The position numbers were made by a program, and so were the translations under genes. DNA of 64,000 nucleotides from Phoenix dactylifera (lineage: Eukaryota > Streptophyta > Magnoliopsida > Arecales > Arecaceae), in contig NW_024068255.1 of the NCBI RefSeq assembly GCF_009389715.1, positions 124,001 to 188,000 of the forward strand, written 5' to 3'. This document shows, piece after piece, positions 1 to 12,800 of this stretch. The first letter of the stretch is position 1. The number at the start of each line of letters is the position of its first letter. The notes under the pieces are model-generated. The model ran no database searches. It was given only the letters and a program-made list of their open reading frames with translations, and was not told where the DNA came from.

Positions 1-3000
1 ATTGGTGCGCACCATTCAGAAAAGTTCCGTTGAGAAAGTCTCGCTCTCTTTATCTTTAGTCGACTTTTTTTTTAAAAACTTTTATGGATATATTCATACA
101 CATATGATATAAATTATCGCTGTATCAAAAAAAAAAAAAGAGAAAAAGGTAAAAAAGGGACATCACTGGACCACCATTAATTAATTAGAAACCTGCAGCC
201 CAAGACGCGTAACCGAGACGGCGAGGGACAGAAGTATTGGCCGGTAGCTGGGTCGTCTAAGTTCTCCTCTCTCAATATGTCACACAGGTGCATTTATGGC
301 CTTCTCCCTGAGAGCATGCTTTACGTCTCAGCTAGGATATTGATACGCAGGTTTCGAACAGTCAAAAATATAATTTATCTCCTCCTTTTCTCCCACTATA
401 AGAACTTATGTCCTAGATATCATCCTAACTATAGCATTAATATCCAAGTAAACTAGTATTATCCTATTATGGTTGAGGCTCAATCTTGTTGATACAAAAA
501 ACAATGATAAATGATCAATATCGAAAAATTCACAATATTAATCATGATTTGCAATATCTAAAATATCTTAAAATTGAAATTATATATCAAATTTTTGGAT
601 TCTCCTGCTTGTACATCCAGGTGTTCAGGAGCATATAATTTCAGTGATGCAGCAAAATGTATACATATTCCTCTAGCTAGTAATACCATTTCTTTATTAA
701 AAAATAAAAACTCTAGGGAAAATTAAGGAAAATTTGGTGGAAATGTCATTCTCACATATTTGGTATTTTCATGGGGCCTTTATATTTATAGCCACCATAC
801 ATATTAGGGGATGGTTTTGGCCATCCACATCACACCAAGATGAGAGATCCACATAATCACATTGAGCCGAGAAACCAAGATATCCATCCTCTACATCAAG
901 CCAATGCTCTCAAAGTGGCTTGACAACAGGCTCGTCTGCCATATATCCCTAAAGCATCAATCTCGGCATCATACATTCACTTGTCCATGATCTAGTGACC
1001 CAAAACAAGCCATGAACGTGAGGTGTACTTGATGATCGCGATGAGAACGCCGAGGAGGAGGAAGTGGAGCCGGAAGATTGGTGGTGTGGCGAGTTCCATT
1101 GCGGGAGACTCTACTGCTATTCTTCTGCGTTATATACCGCTTGATGGATGGATCTCCCGTGCGGAGTGCTGAACCGTGGAATGAAGGAATTATTGCCTCT
1201 GCACCCATTTTAATTGTGCATGCAGCTAATCATAGCTGCTGTTTCTATAATAATATATTGAAATATATATTTGATGAATGGAGCCTATATAAATAAGCTG
1301 CTGTTATTAGCTGTCTACACGGTCAATCGATGCATGCAGGCAATAATTTCTGTGTGGAATGTGGCATCGACCATGCAGTCAACTAGATATGTGGCTGTTT
1401 GCTGCAGTCTAGAATTTGGTGGATTCCTTGGGCATTCAACCTGGACCAGGTCCACTTGTTCCGAGACCTGAACCACCTGGTAGGTCCCACAGTGATTTCC
1501 GCTGGGCTTCCTTCTAGGGCCCACCCTCCTTTCGTCTCGGGTTTCTCGCTATTCCGTTTTGGACTCCGGTTGTTTCTTTCGTGCCTAAGAAATAAGAATG
1601 ATTGAAATTTTATTCCTTCCTTCCTGCAAGAGAAGATGAATTCTTCTTTCATGTGAGAGAAACAGCATTACCCTCCTAGTTTTAGAATTTCAATAAATAC
1701 CAATAAGAATAGGGGAAGGATTCATCTTCGTTACTATTTATCTGCCTGCGTAGATCTTAAAGTAGCTGATGGATGTTCTGAGGTGAATCCAAAGATGCAG
1801 TCCCACTCTATGAAGGGATTCTCTTTTGGGAAATGCTAATAAACACATCTTAAGCAAGAAAGGTTTCTCTTTATATTCCAGTATAAAGGAGTGAGAGGAG
1901 ATTTAGAATGCTGGTGATCCGATAAGATAAAGAATGGTTTATTTGGGGGCTCCCGTGTTTGGATGGGGAACCGCGTGACGTGAGGGGAATGCCGGATCCC
2001 ATCCATGCTTTCCCCATCCTTAATTTGTTCCCTTGTTATGGCCGAGATCACCATGATGCATTTTATTTATATTAATATCTCGTTGCATAATTCTATTTTT
2101 TTAATATTTTAATAATTGATTACGTTTCTAAATTTTCTTCTCAAAAGTTCTTGAAATCTCTGTCGTACTCGCCAACCCCGTATATACCATATAGAGCACT
2201 GGGCCCACTCGTGTAGTCGTGTGTCTCGACTTTTCTGCGTACACGTGGCCTTGTAGGTCTATCCACGCTTGCATGATCTATTCTTTGACATGCACACCTC
2301 GAAAACATATGCTCTTCTTTGCATGAACTCGTATGGCAGAGTCCATCATGCGCAGACAATTGACTCTAAACATGCATAAAGTTTCTATAGTTGTTTGATT
2401 TTAGTAGTAGCTTTAACATTAATTACTCTTCTATCTTGTGGTTTACTAGGTCACTCTAGGAATCATCCATATCATGCATGTTTTATTGCTTTATGATCTT
2501 TGGATCTAGTTCGAAGTTAATTGATGCTTCTACATGTCTTTTACCTGCATGATTTGGCTCTTTGATCATTATCTCTCCAGGACTTGATACAACATCTCTC
2601 TAATTAAACTCCTACTCGAAATTAACTAATTTCTCAACTCAATATGGTTTCCATCTGATCAAGCTTCCTTTACTTCAAATCTTCATTTCTAGATCAGTAT
2701 TGCATTTGTCTAGATTTTTTTGGAAGTCTAGAACTAAAACTTACTCTCATATAAATTTTGTTTGAAAAATTTTAATATATCACCTTGCTAGATCTTGAAT
2801 GGAAATCGTAAAAATATTCCATACTTTTTTCATCTCTTTAGAATATGCTCTTCAGTATTGTAGCTTGAAGAATCTAATTCTCCCCTCTGGATTTCAAAAA
2901 CTGCTTTCTTCTTGACATCCTAATTATCAGGAGAATCTGTTAGCATTATTTCTATTTCTACCGAAATATTTAACAAATCATGCCCTATAAAGTATGACAT

Positions 3001-4028
3001 GGAATTTCAACTCATATAATTGATATTTATTGAGCAACTCAGGAAGTGGACAATTAGTGACAAAAATGGTCATGTTGATGTTAATGAAACTGGTCGTCAT
3101 GATTTAAATATGAAATTACAATGTAGTCCATATATTTGAACATGAGAATGATAAATTACTAAAAACTCCACAACCATGCCAAAACATAAAACCACCAACA
3201 AGATGATTCTATTATTGGAGAGAATTACTGGATACTTAGTAGCTCCATCATCGCATGCAATCTAAATTTTTATTGATAACTCAATAGATCTCATGCAGCC
3301 ACCATCCTCTTCTCCACCAAGTTGCCCATAGGGTCAAGCATCAAGTCGTGGGTAATATAGCTTGAATTAGCGCAAAATCATATAGAGGCATAGTAGAAGA
3401 GATAGTTGATGATGATATCAATATAATCAGATTAAGGTGCAAAGGCCTTAGAAACAATAAGAGACTAAAATGGTTAATGGTGAAGTACATTAGACATATT
3501 TTGATAAATAGGGGACCTCCGATGCTTAAGTCAAAATACTAGAGCAATAGTATGGAAGGGAGAAAATTTATAGAGAGGAGTCTCAAAATGAGCTTACCTG
3601 ATGATCCTCGAGTTATTCCTTATATAGGATAAAATATGCATTGTGCCTTATCTGTGTTGTAATAGTCGGCCACATGTTGACAACGTGGTAATCGTTCCGT
3701 ACAAGTAGCACGCAGCTATGATCGCATGATCGTACTCTACCTGCAACCTTAGTTTAACTGTCAATCTTTATCACTTCAAGCAAAATGGCACTTCGGTTTT
3801 CACTGTAACCGTTCATCTCGGTTATAGCCGGAGTTAAAAAGGCCGGTTTCAAGCTGAAGTCAAGATGTCTTAGTGCCGTAATAATGAGATTTTTTGTTTG
3901 GTGCCGCTATATATGTCGGTTCGTCTTGATATCGGGCCTTCACCGACATGGGCCGCCATGTCCCCTTAATTCCTGATTAAGCGGAGGGACCTCAACCTCA
4001 TCCCCTCGACCCAGGTCACTTCGAGGAC
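1..4028. other. intergenic, no supportable gene
   Basis: AT-rich DNA with only short unconvincing reading frames on both strands. The stretch 3450-3980 is more GC-balanced and has phrases such as a cgattccttatatagg-like block that resemble LTR or promoter DNA of plant elements, but I found no paired repeat, primer site or coding domain to define an element. The last 150 bases before 4029 must hold the GCP1 promoter; no clear TATA box is seen there. Confidence 0.5.
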
Positions 4029-6825
4029 ATGGCATCCTCTACGCTCACGTCGCCTCTCTGGCTTTCCCGCTCTGCTTTTCTTCTAAAAACTTCACTCCTA
4101 CCTTCGGGAACTAGGGCTTTGACTCGCGGCTTCACAGGACCTCGCCAACCCCCCACCTCCTTCTCCCCCCTCTCTCTGAAGCCCTCTTTCAAACACCTTT
4201 CTGCTATACCATCAGCTTCTGGCATCCTTGCTCAAAAATCCTCGGACTTGGAGCGGAGCTTCGCTCGAGAGGATGTTGTGATTCTTGGCATCGAAACCAG
4301 CTGCGATGATACTGCCGCGGCTGTTGTAAGTCCTCTTATCTCGTTTTGGTTTCTCCGCTTTCTCTTTGCTATAACATTGCGATAGGGTTTGCATCAGCGA
4401 GTTTTCTTGATCGGATTCTTGCTTCGAATGTCCTTTTCTTTTTCAGGTCAGAGGCAATGGAGAAATTCTTAGTCAAGTTGTGTCTTCGCAGGTAAGGGTT
4501 TATACCTAGCAGTTTCTGGTAGGATATGTATCGATGAAATTAATGGATTTTAATGATTGGCTTTGGTTGGAATTTGTTTTTTTATTGCTTTTTGGGGAAT
4601 GCTCATCTGAATTTTTGAGAAAGAAAAGGTGACATTTTTAGTTGGTTGGTACGTCTCTTGCTCTTTTCTCTCTCTCTGTCTTCTTGTACGTCAGGATACC
4701 AGGTCACTATTTTTGTGACCTTTCATTGCATCGAGATACTAAGAGTTAGGGTTACATTCCAGAAATTTTTTTTTTTCTTTCCATCTTCATCAGATTATAT
4801 TAGGTGAGCGAGACCTTTTAAATTGAATAAGTTGATCGAGGATATCGCCTCTACCAGGAATAAGTCGCAAAAAAGTGAAGAAGTTGATGACCCTTAATGA
4901 AATGATTATAGTGCCAGACTCTTTCTTGGTTAGAAAATTGCAGAAAGTTGGGGTGATAATCTTGTGGCTGATCAAAGGTTTTCCCTACAATTGGAGGAAA
5001 TATGTCCTTCAGTAAAAGGACAATTTCATCAGAGCAAAGCAACTCAACTCTTAGTACCTCTATGAAGTGTGCATATAAGTATTGAAGACTATTTCTGTCA
5101 ATGCAACTGATATCATATCCTTCTTGGCATTTCCACCATGGTTATGTTCAAAGTTGAAAATCTAAACTGACTTGGATAGAAGTTTTAGATGAAGGATATA
5201 AAAGGATTGCATTGACCGAATATGGAGCCTTTAATATGAAATAATCGTGAAGAAGGAAGTGCAAAAAACGGTCCAATTGGAATAGGGCCTATAACCTTGT
5301 GGTAAGAGATTTATTTTCTGAGTGATCACAGTCTGTTGTTTGTGTGTGTGTTTGTCTATATGTGTGTGTGTGTGTGTGTGTGTATGTTGTATGATGTTCT
5401 AAGAAGTATGCCTTAACTTCCCCGAAGGAGATAATATGAAGCTTGTTTTCCGCATAACTGGCCTTGGTTTGTTTAACAATAAAGTTTCTTTTTCATCTGA
5501 TATAGAGACACTATCAGCATCGCTTATTTATCAAGTGCATCTCCATGTCCCTGTATTTTACTCGATGTGTCTCAACAAACTTTGGTTACACAATTCTTCT
5601 TATATGAGCCAAAGATCATTGCTTTCCTGCAGTTGATATTCAGCATGAATGACATGTTCATACAATACATTGAAGCTATTAGTTGAAATTGAAAATTTAA
5701 ATTTTTTTTTGCACTTGTACCTATCAAGGCAGATTTGCTGTCACGTTATGGAGGTGTTGCTCCTAAAATGGCTGAAGAAGCACATTCTCTAGTAATCGAC
5801 CAGGTTTGAGATTTAGTTGGTTTCTATAGGTGATACCATGTCCTCATATCTTTGCATGTACAGTTAAGTGGTTATGATGTAAGCTTCATTTTCTAGGTTG
5901 TACAACAGACACTTGATAATGCAAATTTAACAGAAAAGAATCTTTCTGCAGTTGCTGTTACAATTGGACCAGGTTTAAGTCTTTGTCTGCGGGGTATGCA
6001 TAACGTGGTTACCACAAATACCTTTTTATGCTTTTCTCTACATTAATTTTCTAGTTGTCTGGTTGCTGATATGACAAGATGAGAAGCCATATGCCGTAAC
6101 AAATTTCATTTGAGATATGAGCAAAATAATATAATGAAGAGTAGGATTACACCAGAAATGATTGGATAGAGTGGTTGAATATCATTGACCAACATTTTGT
6201 TCATAAATAACCAAGAGGCTTTATCGCCAGATTCTTAGAATTGATATATGATTCTGTTCTACATTCTTTTTTCATCTTTTATTTAAATGCCCTTTTGGAA
6301 CAAGCTCATTTGAATTCTGATCATGTTAATCCAGTTATATTGGGTTGTTTATTATATTTTAACCTTTCAGTCAGACATGAATACCTCTTTGGATCACAAA
6401 ATTTTGAAATTATTGCGTGTGCAGATAGAGGGGAGCTTGAGCTAGGATTTGAACCTGAATCTGATCAATTGTAGAAACACTATGGACCATCTAGGCCCAA
6501 ATTTCAAGTGCACCACATGATTAAAAATAAAGAAAAAGCTAACTAGATTACATCCTCCTCCTTATCCATTACCTTTCCACCACCCCCATCCTCTTAAGAT
6601 TTGATTCTATTATAGGATATGATAAATTTCCTTTCCATACGGTGTTGGTCAAGCTGCAAATTCTAGTGAAAAGGGCATTCCTTAGTCATTTCTTAGCTGT
6701 GGTTGATACCAATTTGAAAAAACAGGAATGATAGCTGAGCCAAAGTAATTGGAATAATGCTAGATGGTTATGGTTATTAAGTTAGGAATAATGAGATTGT
6801 TTGGTGCCTGTAGTTATGTGGAAAT

Positions 6826-6865
<40 letters not shown>

Positions 6866-9800
6866 CTTTTCTGAAAACATTTTGCTAACCTGTAGACATG
6901 ACAGAATAATAGAAGGATTTATATGATAAATAAAGATGGAAATATTTGTATTGGATCCTCATAACGATTTTGCGAAACAAAGGATTACTTATAGAAGCCT
7001 GGCCATGTTGTAGTTGAGGTGGTTTGAATTGTGATAATATTAAGCATAAAGCTTTGATGCTTACTACTTGAGGATTTTTTTGCATGCATTGACATGGTCT
7101 TAAATTATGTTGGTTCTACAAGAGCTCCTTGAACAACTATAGTTTGAGTATTGCTTGACTAAATTATGCTGGTTATTTATTAGGATGGTTCTTTGTTGGT
7201 AGTTGGTATAATGGTACTATGAGTTTTGTAGAAGAAGAAGAAGGAAGGTGCAAAATCTTAAGCCACTTTACTGTTGGTGAGTATTGTGGTGACCACAATG
7301 AAAGAATTGTTTTAGAGATAATTGGGACATCTACACCAACATCAGCTCCCTCTCAAATATTCTTAACACAATGTTTTCAAAATCAGTCCCTTTTTGGCTC
7401 TACTCTCTAGCTTATGCATGACTTTTCACTAGCTCTTTTTAACTGTATCTTTTCTAGTACCACCTGTGCTGTGGAGTAACATGTCCCTTACCACCATAGA
7501 AATGGTCCTACGCATGCATTCAGTTGCTTAAAGTCCTCTCGTAATGGTAGTCCAGTGTTATATAATTCTAAAGCCCTCTTATTAGATTTCCCTAAAGTAA
7601 TATCTTGGGTTATTAGTATCATTAATGACAATTTTGTAGTTTTTGGCTATATTATATGAAGTTCCTTAAAAAACTATATATTCGTTACCATTAATTATCA
7701 TTTGTCCCCTTAATGTTGATATCAGAGTTGGGAGATTTTAAATTAGAAGGTTTCTTTTTTTTTTTATGTATATGAAGATCTCAATATATCCATACTATGA
7801 AATATTTTAGGTCACTTATGTAGTGCTGGATATGTTGGTATGGTCGAACAATTAATATAGTGATTTTCTCTCTCTTTTTAATTGCAATGTAGTTGGTGTA
7901 TGCAAGGCTCGAAGAATAGCTGGAAATTTTAGTTTGCCTATCATCGGTATACATCATATGGAAGCACATGCTCTGGTTGCTAGGTACTGAAGACAACACT
8001 TTCATATATACATGTGCATATGTTTCTTTCTGGCAATATTTGTGGTAGCGTCGATTTGTTTAACTTTCACCTAGCATTAAATAAGTCCTGATTTTGAGGG
8101 TACAAGAACATTAAAATCACAGATGATAAAATTCGAGCTTCATGATTTAGGTGAAGTACAATAGTTTATAATTTTGACTCGATCTGACTGCAGAAAGCTC
8201 ACTTATTATTTCTATGACATATTAATGTTTGCAATGTCATACATTTCATTAATTAGAAGTATAGCACCCTGATCTTGCATAGGAAAGACCTGGAACCCAA
8301 ATTTTTCTATCCATCTGGTGCCTAGAGTTGATAATAATATCCATTGAACTTCCATTCCTTGATGTTATAATCTGATTCCATTTACTATGAAATTTCAAAA
8401 TAAAAGATAAATAACTATAAAAGACAAAGCTAAACCAAAGAGATGGCAAAAAGGCAAATAGCAAGCAAATTGACGTTGTTTCATGTGCATACAAACTTTG
8501 CTTTTGCTGATTGTCCATTGTGCTTTGCTTGTTTCTAGGCTGGTTGAGAAGGACCTGCAGTTTCCTTTTTTGGCTCTTCTTATTTCAGGTAATCTATTTC
8601 TATCTGCATTTACACTATCGGCTGTCAATGCTCTATTATTCTCTGGAAGAATTCCAGTTTTGTAAGATCATGCAGGAGTATTTGGGTATTTACATCTGCT
8701 CTCATATTTTCTCCTCTTAATAACTTGTAATGTTACTTGTTGAAAGTTAGATGGTTAATCAAGTAAGATTTACTGTGCTGCTTTATATGGGAGATTGTTG
8801 CTTGTTAGGCCTATATATTTGCATTTGTCATGTAACTGGGCCAACCATGCAATAAGCTTGGCATTTAAGCAAGCACTCACTATTAGGGTTATCAGTCATT
8901 TGACCACTGTATGGCAGTTATGCAATCATAATAGAAAGAGAAAAGGGTGAATGGACTAGGGTCAAATCCATGTTCTCCCATCCCCCTTTATCCTTTCACT
9001 ATTTTTAATTTTTTTTCTTTATCTTTTACATATTTTCTTGCAGTATATTCTTACAGAGATCCACACATGATATCTTGAATATCTAATGGTGGTCGTTGTA
9101 TTCTGAGATCAGTCATTTCACACTCATTTCATTGCTTTCACATTATTTTTCTTACCTCTTTGGGGAGGTAGATAAGAAAATATCTTATTAATAATTGTTT
9201 CTGTTCTTTGTGTTTTGTCTTTCATCACCAAGTGGATTCTGTATGGATTAAGTGATGTATCTTTCCATATTTCATGTGTAGTCCAATGATGTCAAAGTGC
9301 TTCTTCGAGCTTTAGATATCAAATCCTTGTTCATTCTAACTTGAGTATGAGTATCAAGTTAGCTTGAATATTGTAGTGCTATGGCTGATATGTTCCTTAT
9401 CAGTTCTGTGTTTCTGTAAATCAGAACATAACATGCATATTTTGGTGCAAATGGGAGTCTAAATTGTTGGGTTCATATTTTCCTTGACATGGATTTGAAC
9501 TTCATCTAAATCCACTTGGAGTATCTATTTGTTCTTTCCAATCTAATAGAAACAAATGCTTGCGACTATTGGCTAGTGTATGTTTTTTGACACTCAGGTG
9601 GACACAATCTCCTTATTCTTGCCCACGGACTTGGTCATTATGTTCAACTTGGGACAACAATAGATGATGCAATTGGTGAAGCATATGACAAGACAGCAAG
9701 ATGGCTTGGCCTTGATATGAGAAAAGGTGGTGGCCCAGCTCTTGAAGAACTTGCTCGGGAAGGTGATGCAAACTCTATCAAGTTCTCAGTAAGTCTCTTG

Positions 9801-12800
9801 CTGGAGCTCTTGGTTTGCTACTGGTAATGTTATCTGCATGTGAAGCAACCATTTGCCTCTTGTGTTGTCCTGCATTAGTCACAATATTTTTATCACTCAT
9901 TATTTTCTCCCCCAGATTCCTATGAGACAGCATAAGGACTGCAATTTCTCATATGCTGGTCTAAAGACTCAAGTTAGAATGGCCATCGAATCCAAAATCC
10001 TGTAAGGAATTTATTACTTTGTATTTTCATACCTTTGCATCATACACATTGAATGAGTCCATGTTCAATCCAATCATTTAATCTTTGTCATGTTGTTTTT
10101 TCCTTTGTTTTTGTGCTACAAATGCCACTATGTACAAATTAGAGCTGTGAACAAATTGCCATTTCATTCTTTAAGTTGCTCAGCATGGAAGTACAACTTA
10201 ATGAGGCAAAAAAAAAAGACACTTGCTGCATATTGTTTAACTTCTGTTTGTGGAACAACTCAGCAATTACTGAAAAATCTGAAAATCTGTAAGGATTTTA
10301 TTACTTTGTATCTGCATTGCATGTCGAATGAGTCCATTAATCCAATCATTTAATCTTTGTCATGTTGTTTCTACATTGTATTTATGCTACAAATGCCACT
10401 ATGAACAAATTAGAGCTGCGAACAAATTGCCATTTCATTCTTTATGTTGCTCAGCATGGGAGTACAACTTAGTTAAGCAAATACAGAAACTGTTGCTGCA
10501 TATTGTTTAACGGCTGTTTATGACAAACTCAGCAATTAATGAACTTTATTATATCCAACTGCCCTGCAACTTGTGAATGTTTTATTCAATGATGTCCTCT
10601 TTAAATTGCACATCTGCACTCGCGGTGTCATGTTAAAATGTGCATATGTTTGTGCATTTACTCCTAGAAATATGAAATTTCTTTACATTCTCACCTACAA
10701 TACATAAGCTACTCTTACTTCTCATGGCTTACTAATTTAAGGTGCCAATGATCAAAATTGTTTCTTTTTATTTTGTATACTGTTGATAATATTTGGTCAT
10801 TTAAACTCCATTGGCCTTCCACTACTGAGAGTGATGCATGCTATCTGCAGATCTATAGAAAATAATTCCATTTCTTCTACAAGTAGCCAGGAAAGAAGGT
10901 TTCGAGCAGATATTGCTGCATCCTTTCAGGTTATGCATTAAATTTTGTATTTAGTTGAACTAGTATACTGGCTTTTAAGTATTTTGATTTTTTCCTGAAT
11001 GCTTTGGAATGTTGCTTCTATCAAAATTTTCTGTAGCGAGTTGCTGTATTGCATTTGGAAGAGAGGTGTGAACGAGCAATTGAATGGGCAATGAAGATTG
11101 AACCTTCTGTTAAATGTTTGGTAATGTAAATTGTGATTCTTTGTTTCTTTTTGAACTTATGAGGCTCGAAAGAAACCAGACTAATCATGAAAAGCACAAA
11201 GTCCACTCTTTAAATGGTTCATTCTAGCTCATGAAGCTATTGAAAAAAAAAAACGAAGCTGCATTTTAAGGTTCACCCAATAAACAAGTTGGGCTCATAC
11301 AGCTTCCAAAAGTTAGCATATGCTTTGACTCGTGTGAACCAGCTCATTTTAGTGGCCTATGAGACAAACCTTAAAACACAAAACTGACTTTTCCTCAGGC
11401 TTGAGCCTAGTTTGAACACCTCTCCTCTTGAGATAATGAAGTCAAATCTGAATAGTCAAAGCTTAGCTCGGTTCTTTTGCAGCCCAAGGAGATTGATGTT
11501 TGATACCATTGTTGTTCTGTCTCTTATTTTGTAGGTAGTTTCCGGAGGTGTTGCATCAAATCAGTATGTTAGAACTCGTCTGAACCATGTCGTTGAGAAG
11601 AATGGGCTTCAACTTGTATGCCCTCCTCCAAGCCTTTGTACTGATAATGGTAAGAGTCGTAAGACATATTTGTAGATCTTGTTTATGATACTGTTTAGAT
11701 TGAGTTCTGCATCTTTCAGGGTGCATATTCATTTGCTTCAACTTGTATGCTCTCCTCCAAGCCTTTGTTGTGACAATTGTAAGAGATATTTGTAGATCTT
11801 GTTTATGATACTGTTTAGATTGAATTCTACATTTTTCAGGGTGCATATTCATTCTGCTAAAGGTAGTTTAAACCTTAGTAGTCAGAAATTTCTACCCAGA
11901 GTGCCACATCTGCTTTTGGACCTCTCTGGAAACGCTCTCCAGCACTTGCTTCCAATTCATGTAACTGAAGCTTAAAATAAGATAGCTGAGTGTCTAGGCA
12001 GTCATAGGCGATCACCTTCTAGCACCTAAATTAATTTCTTTAGTTGCTCTTAGAGCTTGAACTTTAACAATGCACATTGGTTTGGCTTTTCTCAAGCTGG
12101 TCAACTTTTGCAAACTACTTCCAAGGCCCACCTAGGCCCATATTGGTCTCAAATGTCCAAGCCCAATTTGCTTTGTGTATGAAGGTCCACTTCTGCTTGG
12201 CCCAACTTAATTAAGACGTGGGATCTTGGATGAAGTTCCTGTGTCCATGGGCTTACATGGACTGTGATTCAAAGTCATCTTAGTTTACTTTCTCATTTTT
12301 CATTTTTGTTGGTAAGAACATGAGGACCTGTTTTCAGTATTGCCAAAAATAGGTTTCGAGTTTAGTGGTTTTCATTTCAGTCTGCAAGTGGATTTAAACT
12401 TAATCTACATGTGGATTTAAACTTCTAGAAAATCAGGATCAAAGATGGGGATAGGCATGTCCATTCTCCATGTGTATTATTTTATTTTGACCAGCAAGAA
12501 TAGGTTAGCATTGCTTTTCAAAGTACATTGTCATGAGACTACTTGCCACTAGCATGTTCCATTACTAAATTAGGGGAGACAAAAAATCAGTTTGGGTTCG
12601 ATGAGGGCCTATAGTCACAGTTTTTTGCTTGACTTGGACTTAATCCAGACCTGGATCTTGGATGACACCGAGTTTTTGAAACTGAACTTGTTTTCAATTT
12701 GGGCCATCCCAGATCTGAGCCGGTATGAGTGAAATTTAGTGGTTGTCTATGGGGTGGGGGATGCTATAGAGTTCGGGATTTTTTAAGGGGAGAGAGCAGG

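Noticed and set aside
3450-3990. Possible solo LTR upstream of GCP1
   Set aside because: Some phrases look LTR-like, but no paired repeat, TG/CA ends or target duplication could be shown.
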